64,000 nucleotides of DNA from Rufibacter sp. XAAS-G3-1 (lineage in GTDB: Bacteria > Bacteroidota > Bacteroidia > Cytophagales > Hymenobacteraceae): the NCBI RefSeq assembly GCF_013623775.1, contig NZ_JABFAM010000016.1, forward strand, positions 1 to 64,000. The letters run 5' to 3'. Below, piece by piece: positions 18,625 to 27,959 of this stretch. Positions within the stretch are counted from its first letter, which is position 1. Each line of letters opens with the position of its first letter. A model generated the notes under the pieces. That model was not told the origin of the DNA and did not search any database. It worked only from the letters and a program-made list of their open reading frames with translations. The position numbers and the translations under genes are program-made.

Positions 18625-18930
18625 AACCATTATTTATCCATTTCTGCGTTTTAGCATCTTATGCTTGTTTTGAAAGGGAGACGTAGGGGGGAGTGTTGCG
18701 CATAGCGTTAGATAACGGCGAAGCGGAGTAGTGTTTTTGGCCTGTTTTGATAAAAGTAGCCTCAAAACCACGGTACCAACGAATACTTGCGGCAGTGGGC
18801 AAATAGACCTCTTGTTTTTGGCTTGATTTCTTAAAAGTAGCCTAAAAACGGTGGTGCAAACAGACGCTTGCCTATAGGAATTCTTCCCTCCAAAAAGCCG
18901 GCCCCCTTCCATTCTGCGCGCGGTAAAATC
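18625..18930. repeat. Intergenic hairpin cluster
   Basis: Two copies of the intergenic hairpin lie at about 18735-18770 and 18815-18850. They are separated by a spacer (CTTGCGGCAGTG..GCAAATA) that also occurs between hairpins at 59590-59615. No gene seen. Confidence 0.6.
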
Positions 18931-18932
18931 TG

Positions 18933-19301
18933 AGTTGATGCTGATTCTGAGTACGATGGGCGCGTAAACTTCTCCCCGGTGATTGTCTATGAAGGCGGGC
19001 TGTAGGATTACCGTGGGTTGTTTGAGTAGTTAAACCAGGTGGTGCCACCCGCGCTCAAAAAGACCATGAACTGCGAGGTGATTTTCCTCACCCATGCCCA
19101 GTGGCAGCACGAAGTCAACCTTTCCATCAACCCCAAGGCCGAAGACCTGATCTGGGCACCGCCATTCAGGAAACCAAGCAGAGCCAGTTCGGCGACATTA
19201 ACGCCTGGTACCAGCACCAGCTAAAAGCACAATGGGTACGGGAATTCAAAGAGCTTCAGCAAGAAGTAATTCCCTGGTGCGAGATCAGGTACATTTTCTA
19301 A
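18933..19301 (+). pseudogene. Decayed CDS of unknown family
   Basis: A protein-like reading runs VDADSEYDGRVNF... to VVPPALKKTMNCEVIF and HAQWQHEVNLSINPKAEDL, but it is broken by in-frame stops near 19003 and 19030. A frameshift near 19150 moves it to a second frame (AIQETKQSQFGDINAWYQ to the stop at 19301). A strong terminator follows 12 bp later. The family was not recognised. Confidence 0.5.
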
Positions 19302-19312
19302 AAAGCAGCCTG

Positions 19313-19358
19313 AAAACACGGGGCTGCTGCGTTTTATCAGTAGCGGCCCCGTGTTTTT
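19313..19358 (+). terminator. Terminator after decayed CDS
   Basis: AAAACACGGGGC.. and GCCCCGTGTTTTT arms with a short loop, directly after the stop of the decayed gene. It has been kept although the gene is broken. Confidence 0.8.
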
Positions 19359-19408
19359 CTATTGAGTAAATCAATAGGGGACATGCTATAGCAACTTTGT
19401 ACCCCTCT

Positions 19409-19454
19409 AAAGCGAAAAAGCCCTTCAAATAGATTGAAGGGCTTTTTCGCTTTG
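19409..19454. terminator. Bidirectional terminator hairpin
   Basis: AAAGCGAAAAAGCCCTTCAA pairs with its complement ending CTTTTTCGCTTT. On the minus strand it lies about 105 bp after the stop of the CE15 gene and probably serves it. Confidence 0.75.
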
Positions 19455-19558
19455 ATAGTTAGAGATATTAATGATCTATATCTTGAATGTTCTATATTTT
19501 ACTCAGTTAGTATAGATGTACTTTACCTGTTCTGATAAAATAGTAGTGCGGCCAAAGC

Positions 19559-22063
19559 TTATTTGCTTACCACTACGCGTAGCTGATCTACTTTGCTGCC
19601 CCTGATGAGGCGGCAGATGTACACGCCCTTCGCGAGAGATTGACTGTTGAGTGATACCTCATAGTCTCGCCCGCTTTCGGTTTGGTCATCATAGAGAGTT
19701 GCTACTAAGCGGCCCATGGCGTCATATACCACTAACTTGGTTTGCGCACTTTCTGCCGAGCGGAAGCGGATGGTAGCTTGGTCTGTGAAAGGGTTAGGGT
19801 AAGCACTAAATGCCAGAAGTTGACCGCCCTGGTCTTGCGCTACTTTGGCGCTAGCTAAAGTTGAGGTGTTGAGGCAAGAGCCCGTTACGTTTACGGTGAC
19901 GGTAGCGGTAGAGGAGTTTCCACGGTCATCCGTCACGGTGATCGTTACTTGATTGGCTCCCAAGTCGGCGCAGGTGAAGGTTGACTTGCTCAGGGTCATA
20001 GAGGCAATGCTGCCGCATCTGTCCCAGCTTCCCCAATCCACATCGGCGGCCTCAATGGTGCGCGTGCCATTATTATCCAAAGCAACCGTAAAGCCAGCGG
20101 CCAACACCGTAGGGCCCTCTCCGTCTACTACGTTAATGGTAACGGTTTCCGTAGCACTGTTTCCACTGTCATCCGTCACGGTGATCGTTACTTGATTGGC
20201 TCCCAAGTCGGCGCAGGTGAAGGTTGACTTGCTCAGGGTCATAGAGGCAATGCTGCCGCATCTGTCCCAACTCCCCCAATCCACATCGGCGGCCTCAATG
20301 GTGCGTGTGCCCTTGTTCGTGATGGCAACCGTGAAGCCAGCGGCCCGAATGATGGGTGGCGATGTGTCAAGGCCAGTATCTCCCATGCCCGTAATTGTGG
20401 CATTAGAAGTGGTCACCAGTAATTTATCAAGATGAGCGCCATCTTCCCGGTAGGCAATTGTAATGGTGTGCTGCCCAACAGCCAGGTTGGCACTTGTTAA
20501 CCTCATCCATTGCCAGCCAGAGGTAGCAAGTCCATTCACCGTTACAAAAGGCCCGTTGTCAATCTTTACCCAATAGCTATCGTCATTGGCTGTGGGGGCA
20601 TTGAGCCTTGTCACAAAGTTATAAGTGGCCGCACTATCTGTCATAAACGAAAATACAACAGATCCACTTGCACCTGCTGGAGCTGCGGCAGTACTGTTTA
20701 AACCACTCTTTACGGTGACATAAGACCCATTGGCAGCGGCAGTGTCAGCTACAATATTCCAGTCAGAACCTACTATGGCGCATTCTGCTTCCATCCATAT
20801 TCTCTTACCAAGCGGTTCAGCGGGTAAAACAGGGTTATTAGTTCCCCACCACTTGTACCAGCGTTGGTAATCTATCTGAGGGTAGGGATTAACTGTGATG
20901 TCAGTATTGGTATTGGCTTTATCAAGAAGAAATTTGTCCACAAAAGCTTCTATGGCAGGACTCTGGCTTGCTGGAATGGCGCAGTGGCCGTGACCGCCAT
21001 CTATATAGAAACCGAACCGGTCTCCTATACCCAGTGTCTTGTAAACCTCATGGGTTGCTCTGGCAGATACATAGGCAGACGGGTTAGCCAGCCACTCAAA
21101 GTCTGTGTTACCCGTTACCAGTAATGCTCTTGGTGCAATCATAGCCATCAACTCATGGTGGTCATGGGGGAGCCTGGAAACGTTGTTGCCGGCAAATTGG
21201 CGCATGTCTTCCCTAAACCATCTGTAATCGGTTGCACCCAGTTTTTCCACGCTACCAAGGGTCTCAGAAACCCGCCAGGCTGGAGCGCCACCCCCGCCCG
21301 ATTCCTGGGCAATGGTGAGGGCAATTCTCTCGTCTAATGCACCAGAGAACAGCGCCATTTTACCAGCGTAGGAGCATCCGGTTACAGCCAGGTGCTTTAA
21401 GTCTATGGGTAGACTTGACTGCACCAGCTCCAAGCCATCAATGAGGCGGCTGACACCCCAGGCCCAGGCACTGTATTGGCCTGCATTGTCAAGGTTCTGA
21501 TCTGGGTAAAGGCGGTAGTAGGGGTTGGTTAATTGCGGATTGCCGTACGTGGTTACCTGATTGGCGTTGAAAGCAATTCTGGCAATACTACGGCTTGAGA
21601 ATATGTTAGCGGGAACACTTCCATTCTGACTATTCATCCCAATAACCGCAGGGAAAGGACCAGTACCTGTAGGAAGTATTACCTGTGAAGTCAGAGTAAG
21701 GGTTTGGCCGTTTACCGTTACGTTCACTGTAAGTGTACCGCCGGTTGCGCTGGGGGCGAAGGCAGCCGTAATGGTTTCCGGTCGGCTGGGTTTGGTTCCT
21801 ATTTCATAGTGTTCAATTTCTGCTTTGATTTCATTGCGGCGGCGTTCCCAGTCGCTGAAATTGGTAGAACGTCCGCTACCGTCAGACCACATAAACGGAT
21901 CTGGCAAAGGTTCTATGACCGGCAGTTGACTGAAGGATGGTAAGGGAGGGGGGGTATAGCCTGCACCGGTGTTTTCAACGCTGTACACCAGTGGGACCTG
22001 CGCATAGGTTCTTTGGCAGAAAAGGCTAAGAAGAAGGGCTAAGATGGTAATTTTTGTTTTCAT
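19559..22063 (-). CDS. CE15 glucuronoyl esterase, multidomain, T9SS-secreted
   Basis: 834 residues. A signal peptide ends TYAQ at about 22. The catalytic domain (about 40-385) carries the CE15 nucleophile motif GCSYAGK (S231), a conserved acid in QESGGGG (E254) and a histidine in GGHGHC (H358/H360). A carbohydrate-binding-like beta-sandwich covers about 425-560 (RIWMEAEC..., HLDKLLV). Two nearly identical HYR/Ig-like repeats of about 81 residues follow, then a type IX sorting domain (YPNPFTDQATIRF to the end). CE15 enzymes cut ester links between lignin and 4-O-methylglucuronate of xylan. The protein should be surface-exposed or released. Two LacI-type palindromes lie 450-540 bp upstream, pointing to the xylan locus at 48-64 kb. 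Confidence 0.9.
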   Translation of the reverse strand: MKTKITILALLLSLFCQRTYAQVPLVYSVENTGAGYTPPPLPSFSQLPVIEPLPDPFMWSDGSGRSTNFSDWERRRNEIKAEIEHYEIGTKPSRPETITAAFAPSATGGTLTVNVTVNGQTLTLTSQVILPTGTGPFPAVIGMNSQNGSVPANIFSSRSIARIAFNANQVTTYGNPQLTNPYYRLYPDQNLDNAGQYSAWAWGVSRLIDGLELVQSSLPIDLKHLAVTGCSYAGKMALFSGALDERIALTIAQESGGGGAPAWRVSETLGSVEKLGATDYRWFREDMRQFAGNNVSRLPHDHHELMAMIAPRALLVTGNTDFEWLANPSAYVSARATHEVYKTLGIGDRFGFYIDGGHGHCAIPASQSPAIEAFVDKFLLDKANTNTDITVNPYPQIDYQRWYKWWGTNNPVLPAEPLGKRIWMEAECAIVGSDWNIVADTAAANGSYVTVKSGLNSTAAAPAGASGSVVFSFMTDSAATYNFVTRLNAPTANDDSYWVKIDNGPFVTVNGLATSGWQWMRLTSANLAVGQHTITIAYREDGAHLDKLLVTTSNATITGMGDTGLDTSPPIIRAAGFTVAITNKGTRTIEAADVDWGSWDRCGSIASMTLSKSTFTCADLGANQVTITVTDDSGNSATETVTINVVDGEGPTVLAAGFTVALDNNGTRTIEAADVDWGSWDRCGSIASMTLSKSTFTCADLGANQVTITVTDDRGNSSTATVTVNVTGSCLNTSTLASAKVAQDQGGQLLAFSAYPNPFTDQATIRFRSAESAQTKLVVYDAMGRLVATLYDDQTESGRDYEVSLNSQSLAKGVYICRLIRGSKVDQLRVVVSK
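19953..20435. repeat. Internal 243-bp tandem duplication in CE15 gene
   Basis: Units 19953-20195 and 20196-20435 are nearly identical over most of their length, encoding two HYR-like modules that share SIASMTLSKSTFTCADLGAN. The near identity in DNA points to recent duplication or gene conversion. Confidence 0.85.
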
Positions 22064-22514
22064 CTTTTTTGGGTTAGGGGGTTAGAAAAATGTATTAAGA
22101 GTTAAAGGAAATAATCAAACCAATGTAATTACTCGCTGTTTTCTCACTGCTCTTCGCCGCCGCCCTCTTCTGCGCCAGCCCTCATGGATGATGGGCTACC
22201 TAGGCTATGAAAATAAGATATTGCTCTGTTGGGAGCATGCCCAATGCCTGCCCTCTTGGAAGACAACTTCAATAAGCCTCTTAAGCTCATCAAAGTCTCT
22301 TCCCCCCTAACCGTGAACAAGGAGCGTTATCCTAATTATCTGCCAACTGAAGCTTTTTCACTTTGAAAGGTGAAAGTCCTAACCACTTTAAACATGTTTT
22401 TGCTTTTCCCAACTCCCGCAAGAACAACTCTAGCCCAATCAACCTAAGTTCTAATGCGTCTAACCTTCTCTTTGAAATAAACTTAGAATAATTTTACCAT
22501 AATTTTACCATAAT

Positions 22515-22528
22515 TGCAACCGATTGCA
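22515..22528. promoter_or_regulatory. Candidate LacI-family operator upstream of CE15
   Basis: TGCAACCGATTGCA matches the LacI-family pattern TGNAANCGNTTNCA at all ten fixed positions. It shares the core CAACCGATT with the susC site read in reverse. A possible minus-strand -7 element (TAAGTTTA, one mismatch to TAnnTTTG) lies about 30 bp further towards the gene. Confidence 0.6.
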
Positions 22529-22592
22529 AAAAAAAACATCATAAATTAAGGGTTTTCCAAAAAGAAGTGGCCTGTAGTTCAGATAACACTAT

Positions 22593-22606
22593 TGAAACCG
22601 ATATCA
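22593..22606. promoter_or_regulatory. Second candidate LacI-family operator upstream of CE15
   Basis: TGAAACCGATATCA matches nine of ten fixed positions of TGNAANCGNTTNCA. Its centre lies 78 bp from that of the first site, so looping between two operators is possible. Confidence 0.45.
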
Positions 22607-23668
22607 ATAATCTTTAGAGAGTATGAGAGAAGGTGATGGCAGAGTTGTACGTAATGACAAATCTGTCTCTATTTAGTAATAGGAGTAGAATCCACGCAGC
22701 CTTATAGAAAGGAGTTGAGAAAGCAAATTGAGCAGTGATTAACTGGTGTTCCGCCATTGTGCTGGTGGTTCCCGGCAAGTCTGGAGACTCGCTTCATCCC
22801 GTGGCACGAGACTGGAATCTCGCGCCAGTACTTTCTGCCTGCCTGCTTCCGTGATGCCGTCTGCTCCATAAGACCTCGTAGTGTGCGTAGCTCCTACGAG
22901 CGCCTTCACCCAACCGTTTAAGGCTAGTTTTTCTAAAAACAGCCTTAAAACCTGTGAGGGTCTCCAAGACCTCACAGGTTTAGAACCATTCTGGCCCATT
23001 TTCCTGAAACCAGTCCCAAAACGCTGGGCGAAGGGAGGCTTTCTGCACCCGCAGAAAACCAGCCGTAGAAAGCAATGCGTGCAGGGGACAAGTTGGTGCC
23101 TGATCTCTACCGAAATCTAATAACGCCGGATTCCACGTTTTGAGCCTATTTTCCGTAAAACAGCCCCCAAACCCATCGGCGGTGCTCCCCACTTTGGGGG
23201 TGAGCCCTCTTGTTGCGGAAAACCAGTGTATCCTACCGCACGTGTAGCGCTAGCATAAATGTGGTTGACATGAAACGGCACACGTATCATTCTTATAGGA
23301 GAATGGGAGGAAAGAAAGTCCTTTGCCCCACGTGTACGCTTGTGCCTGAATCCTTGTACCTGAGCTTCATGAAACAGAAAGCTGTTTCTGGCCTGTTTTC
23401 TTAAAAGTAGCCTAAAAACGATGGCATAAGGCCACGCTTGCGCCGGAACCGAAGACGGCGATAGGTCACTATGCATAATTCCTTTTACCAGAAGTACACG
23501 TGGCGGCCTTTCTTTTTCTTACCTGAGGTTCTGGAACGCCGTTAGCATCACTTACACCTGAAAGCTGTGGCAAGCCCCTTTTTCTGCCTTATTTTATGGG
23601 TGGTGAAATACCCCTGGCAGCTTAGTCATAAAAGGTCGTATACTGCATGATATTTCCGGATAAGACAA

Positions 23669-25438
23669 ATGGAGAAGGATCTTTCTAACGCTGTTTCACC
23701 CTCGCACGCGCCTAAGTTAAAAGAACTGTCGGCCACCGCTATCTGCGGGAACGATATCACTTCCTCGTGCCTCTACGTTTCGGCGCTGGCCATTATCTAC
23801 GCGGGGCAGTACGCGTGGGTGGCGCTTCTGATGGTGGGTGGGGTGCTGTACCTGTTCCGGAGCATCTATGGGGAGGTGGTGGGCGCCTTGCCGTTGAACG
23901 GAGGGGCTTACAATGCGTTGCTCAACACCACCAGCAAGAGCACGGCCTCATTGGCGGCCTGCCTTACGCTGCTATCCTACATGGCTACGGCGGTTATTTC
24001 GGCCAGCGAGGCCATGCATTACGTGCACCATTTGTGGGAAGGGTTGCCCATTATTTATGCTACCATTGGACTGCTGGCGCTTTTCATGGGCTTGACCATT
24101 ATGGGTATTGGGGAATCATCCATTGTGGCGGTCATCATTTTTATCACCCATATTTTCACGCTCACGCTTTTGGTGGTGGTGGGAGCCATTTTCCTGTTCA
24201 ACAATGGGGTTGACACGCTGTCCCTCAATTACAGCCAGCCCTTGCAGGGAAGTATTTGGAAAGCCTTGTTTTTCGGCTTTGCCGCCGCCATGCTGGGTAT
24301 CTCGGGCTTTGAGAGTTCGGCAAATTTTGTGGAAGAACAGGCACCGGGTGTTTTCCCCAAGACCTTGCGCAACATGTGGCTGGCCGTGACCATCTTTAAC
24401 CCGCTTACGGCTTTTCTGGCCATCGCCATTCTTCCTATGGCCCAGGTGGCCGAAAACCAGACGGCTTTGCTGGCCTTTCTGGGAGAGGTAACGGGCGGGA
24501 AGTGGCTGGCGGTGTTGGTCTCTGTGAATGCCGCCATGGTGTTGAGTGGCGCGGTGCTCACTTCCTATGTGGGCGTTACCGGATTGGTGCACCGCATGAC
24601 CCTTGATCGCTGTTTGCCCCAGTTTTTGTTGATCACAAACAAAAGGGGCTCCGCCTTTCTGATCATGATCAGTTTCTTTCTGCTGTGCGTTTCCATCCTG
24701 TTAATCACGAAGGGCGACATTGCGGCCTTGGCGGGCGTGTACACTATCTCTTTTCTGAGTGTGATGGCCTTGTTTGGGGTAGGGAATATTCTGCTGAAAA
24801 TGCGTCGTAACCGGCTGCCCCGCCCGGTGCGGGCCTCCGGGATGGTGCTGTTTGTGGCCATCTCCGCCGTTTTAGCGGCCCTGGTAGGCAATGCAATCTT
24901 GAACCCTCCCTACGTATGGGTTTTCCTGAAGTATTTCATCCCCACGGTATCAGTTGTGTTCATTATGCTGTTCCGGATCAGGCTGCTTCGTTTCTTCACT
25001 TACTTGTTGCAGCAGATTGAGCAGCCCCTGGAAAAGATACTCCCCATTACGTCTTATACCATGAAGCGCCTGATCAGCACCATCAAGTCTCAGGAGTTCG
25101 TCTTCTTTACCCGGGGAGACAACATCGCGAACATCAACCAGGTCATGCGCTACATTGTGGAGAATGAGCATACCAGCCGGCTTAAGATTGTGAATGTTCT
25201 TGGGGAAGGGGAGGAGCCCCCTAAAAAGCTGATGCACGAGGTGGAAGTCCTGGATCGCGCCTATCCGGAACTGGTGGTGGATTTCGTCATTATCAGAGGG
25301 AGGCACTTTGGGCCGGAACTTATTCAGGAGCTCTCGTCTAAGTGGAAAATACCTAAAAATTTCATGTTCATCGGCTCGCCGGGAGACCGCTTTCCGTATG
25401 GCTTGCAAGAATTGGGCGGTGTGCGGCTGGTTATCTGA
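23669..25438 (+). CDS. APC-superfamily permease with C-terminal soluble domain
   Basis: 589 residues. About twelve hydrophobic segments span residues 30-440, beginning with the APC-type KELSATAICGNDITSS and a conserved LPLNGGAYNALLN loop, as in amino acid/polyamine transporters. A cytoplasmic tail of about 140 residues follows (IKSQEFVFFTRGDNIANINQVMRY to RFPYGLQELGGVRLVI), with no strong resemblance known to me. The substrate cannot be read from sequence. Monocistronic; the upstream gap is long and repeat-rich. Confidence 0.87.
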   Translation: MEKDLSNAVSPSHAPKLKELSATAICGNDITSSCLYVSALAIIYAGQYAWVALLMVGGVLYLFRSIYGEVVGALPLNGGAYNALLNTTSKSTASLAACLTLLSYMATAVISASEAMHYVHHLWEGLPIIYATIGLLALFMGLTIMGIGESSIVAVIIFITHIFTLTLLVVVGAIFLFNNGVDTLSLNYSQPLQGSIWKALFFGFAAAMLGISGFESSANFVEEQAPGVFPKTLRNMWLAVTIFNPLTAFLAIAILPMAQVAENQTALLAFLGEVTGGKWLAVLVSVNAAMVLSGAVLTSYVGVTGLVHRMTLDRCLPQFLLITNKRGSAFLIMISFFLLCVSILLITKGDIAALAGVYTISFLSVMALFGVGNILLKMRRNRLPRPVRASGMVLFVAISAVLAALVGNAILNPPYVWVFLKYFIPTVSVVFIMLFRIRLLRFFTYLLQQIEQPLEKILPITSYTMKRLISTIKSQEFVFFTRGDNIANINQVMRYIVENEHTSRLKIVNVLGEGEEPPKKLMHEVEVLDRAYPELVVDFVIIRGRHFGPELIQELSSKWKIPKNFMFIGSPGDRFPYGLQELGGVRLVI

Positions 25439-25733
25439 TTAGTCTTCGGCCTTGCCGCCTTTTGCAGATGTCAGCAGAGTAGGGGTTGTTGTGTTTCAGG
25501 AAGGCATCTGCTTTGGAAAACCCATCTGCCTGGATTTGTCCGGGATGTGCTGTGTTATCCCAGCTAAATATTTTGGCTTAGGATATTCTTAAATTATCCT
25601 GTCTGAGGTATTCATGTATTGAGGCATTGGCCTGTATAGTTCAAATCAACAGAAGGGTTTGTGCTGATTTTGCAGAAAGTAAGAGAATACCCAGTAATTG
25701 GCCGAATCTTTGCCTAGCAATACCTGAACTAAG

Positions 25734-25940
25734 ATGGGTATGAGAAACACAGGGCGCACCACAGACCAAACTCCAAAAGAAAATTCTATAACTGCCTCAG
25801 GGAGCCATGCCGCTCAGTACACGGTTGTCAGGCATGGGTTTATGTTAGACAAGAGGTTTGCCAGCTTTTATGAGGCCTACATGTATGGCTTAAACAAATT
25901 CTGCTCGCAGGATTTTCTGGTGCAGAAACTTGAGCCTTAG
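25734..25940 (+). CDS. Possible 68-residue hypothetical protein
   Basis: A short frame from ATG 25734 (alternative ATG 25740). The N-terminal half is polar and low in complexity; the C-terminal half (FMLDKRFASFYEAYMYGLNKF) looks protein-like and amphipathic. Not recognised, no neighbours in an operon, so it could be chance. Confidence 0.35.
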   Translation: MGMRNTGRTTDQTPKENSITASGSHAAQYTVVRHGFMLDKRFASFYEAYMYGLNKFCSQDFLVQKLEP

Positions 25941-26480
25941 GGTATACCTATGGAATGGTTACAATTAGCAGGAGTGTGTAAATAGTGAGGGCTGGTTCTG
26001 AGATCAAATGCCGGAGGAAGAATCTCTACTTGTAGTAACGTTAACTAATACTCTTAATGGTTCCTTTTTTGTCTCTGCTTTTATGTGGAAATAGATGCAC
26101 GGAATCTGCTGTTCCCTTGGCTTGTCTGTTTTTTGCGTGGGTGCAAGTGCTGTATTGTTTCATCTGTTCCGCTAAGCGCTCACGGCCGCGGGGCCCCGTC
26201 TTCCCCTCTCGCACTGCCCTTTCGGCCTGGGAAGTCCTTTGCTCTTAGCTGAGGTCTGTCCAGGGCCAAAAGCGAGGCGCGCTCGGGGAAGACTGGAACT
26301 GGGGAATGTAAAGGCGTTAGTAACAGGAGCAAAGGCAGGAGCGGTTATTGGTTACATTGCCCCTATTCCCCTGCAAAAGCGCATTCCTCTCCTCGGAGGG
26401 GTAGGGGTGGGTTTCGCTCTCCACCATCTCCCTCCAAGTCGCACCAATCATGCATAATGGTACAAGGTAGTAACATTAAA
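25941..26480. other. Intergenic repeat region left of IS relic
   Basis: No supported gene. It contains the reverse copy of the roughly 180-bp repeat (26100-26290) and a CCTCTCCTCGGAGGGGTAGG-type hairpin at about 26388-26415, related to 47866-47905 and, reversed, 59236-59275. Confidence 0.55.
26100..26290 (-). repeat. Roughly 180-bp intergenic repeat, copy 2 (reversed)
   Basis: It is the reverse-complement counterpart of 11566-11735. The 28-bp core is identical (26192-26219), and the outer blocks GTTCCCTTGGCTTGTC and GCGAGGCGCGCTCG are conserved. Confidence 0.65.
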
Positions 26481-26481
26481 T

Positions 26482-27465
26482 AACGTGAGTTTGATGCAAG
26501 AATAACAACAAACAAGGCTTTGCGAGTAAAAGGAGGGGGAAGCCAACCTTTAACAAGCAAAGCCATGAAGAATCATAGAATTTTTTTGCCAAGTACACGA
26601 TTTCTGGAAAGAGTTCCGAGGGGAATGGGAGAAGAACTTACTTAAAGGAAAGCAGCGCAGGAGACCTTGCGGTCTGTGCATGAGCGAGGTGATGGCCATT
26701 GCTGTCCTGTTCCATCTCTCTGGCTACCGCACCTTCAAGGACTACTACCAGGGGCTAGTGCTCAGAGACTACCGCGCTTTCTTCCCGCACCTGGTCTCCT
26801 ACGGCAGTTTCACAGAGCTCATGCAGGACTGCGCAGTCCCGCTGGCCCTGTTCATGCACAGGAGCAGACTGGCGCAAAGAGGGGGAGTAGCCTTCATACG
26901 ACTCCACCTCTTTATCCGTCTGTCAGAACCCGCGCATCCACCAGCACCGGGTGTTTGCCGGCTCCGCCAAAAGAGGCAAGGCTTCCACCGGCTGGTTCCT
27001 GGGCCATAAGCTGCACGTGGTCATCAACCACCTAGGGGAGATCGTCTCCTTCTGTATAACCCCGGGCAACACCGATGACCGAAAGCCAGTGGAGCAACTC
27101 ACCCAGGGTATGTGGGGCAAGCTATCCGCCGACATGGGCTACATCAGCCGGAGCTTGAAGGAAAAGCTGAAAGCGAAAGGAGTAGAGTTCATCACCAGGC
27201 TAAGGAGCAACATGAAAAGGCAGGCCCTTGCCCAGTTCGAGCAGCTCATGCCCAGGAAACGGCCACTGATTGAGTCGGTCAATGGGCTTCCTCAAGAACT
27301 ACCTTCCAGATACAGCATACCCGCCACAGAAGCAGGCATAATTGGCTGGTAAACGTGCTCTCTGGTCTGATTGCCTACTCTTTCCTACCGCAAAAGCCCA
27401 GCCTCAAATTCTTTCAGAATAAAACTGAACTACTTACACTTTAGTCTTAGCTCGAACTTACGTTG
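26482..27465 (+). mobile_element. IS982-family insertion sequence relic
   Basis: About 984 bp, the normal size for IS982 elements. The ends form imperfect inverted repeats: AACGTGAGTTTGAtgcAAGA at the left (26482-26501) against the complement of TCTTAGCTCGAACTTACGTT at the right (27444-27463). The transposase inside is broken. No clear target-site duplication was found. Confidence 0.7.
26565..27443 (+). pseudogene. IS982-family transposase, frameshifted
   Basis: Joined over frames, the product has family motifs: CQVHDFWKEF, MSEVMAIAVLFHLSGYRTFKDYY, FPHLVSY, then DSTSLSVCQN..HRVFAGSAKRGKASTGWF (DDE region), [28 protein letters not shown], and [19 protein letters not shown]. At least three frameshifts break it: in a T7 run near 26583, near 26899 and near 27285. 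It cannot make an active transposase. Confidence 0.85.
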
Positions 27466-27540
27466 ATTAAGGCCCTCAGATTGAAAGGTAGATTGCGGTA
27501 GACAATGTAACGCCACGGGACAACAGCAACCTTGTGAGTT

Positions 27541-27575
27541 AAAAAAAGCCCCTCAGAATGAACTGAGGGGCTTTG
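27541..27575. terminator. Terminator hairpin beside tRNA 3'-end fragment
   Basis: AAAAAGCCCCTCAG/CTGAGGGGCTTT arms around a 6-nt loop. Read on the minus strand it directly follows a tRNA 3'-end-like sequence at 27578-27610, as the terminator at 32643-32679 follows the intact tRNA-Glu. Confidence 0.7.
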
Positions 27576-27577
27576 TA

Positions 27578-27610
27578 GTAGTCCGTAGGAGTAAATTATC
27601 GAACCTTATC
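27578..27610 (-). repeat. tRNA-Glu 3'-end fragment (candidate att site)
   Basis: GTAGTCCGTAGG (27578-27589) is identical to the 3' end of the tRNA-Glu gene (32682-32693). ATCGAACC then follows in both, here after a 7-bp insertion. It is a partial duplicate of the tRNA 3' end, 5.1 kb away in direct orientation. Confidence 0.5.
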
Positions 27611-27799
27611 CCCAATGATTTAATAGCTTTATATAACTACCTGCAATAGGTGAATATAAGAAGTACTTAAGTACATGTAGTTTGCAGTATAGATAATGAG
27701 CCAGTCCGAGGAGATAGATGAGGCTTTTATATTGATTAGTAAAACTTTAAGTCATTTAAAAACTGACTTAAATGGGAGTTCATTATATTGTCCTTCATA

Positions 27800-27884
27800 A
27801 ATGCACCGGGTGCTTAACACTTAGTTAGGCTGAGATGATACCCGGAACCTGATTTGGATAATGCCAGCGTAGGAATGCAGTATG
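27800..27884 (+). promoter_or_regulatory. TPP riboswitch (THI element)
   Basis: It has the conserved core of the thiamin pyrophosphate riboswitch: CACCGGGTGC, then AGGCTGAGATGATACCC, ACCTGATTTGGATAATGCC and AGCGTAGGAA, closing on a short P1 stem (ATGCA/TGCAG). On the plus strand, the first coding remnant downstream is a frameshifted methyltransferase starting about 75 bp later. Confidence 0.92.
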
Positions 27885-27959
27885 CAAAATTGTCCATTTG
27901 TACTCAATTCCATTGGCTTATGCCAGGTGAGTGGAGTTTTGTTTTAAATAAACATAAAA

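Larger units (their letters stand above)
22064..23668. other. 1.6-kb non-coding region
   Basis: No supported gene. From left to right: a region upstream of CE15; LacI-type palindromes at 22515-22528 and 22593-22606; a tandem TAATTTTACCA pair (about 22491-22512); a repeat of type CGAGACTGGAATCTCGCGCCA at about 22775-22830 (also at 47755-47781 and, reversed, about 59375-59425); hairpins at 22916-22951, 23137-23172 and 23383-23421; and a CCTGTGAGG/CCTCACAGG hairpin at 22951-22981. The APC permease promoter should lie near the right end. Confidence 0.6.

Noticed and set aside
22515-22606. Possible CRISPR or phage att array in the 22-23.6 kb gap
   Set aside because: The repeats there are dispersed palindromes of different families without regular spacers; no cas or integrase genes.
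26482-27465. Active insertion sequence
   Set aside because: The transposase has at least three frameshifts and no exact target duplication was found, so it is listed as a relic.
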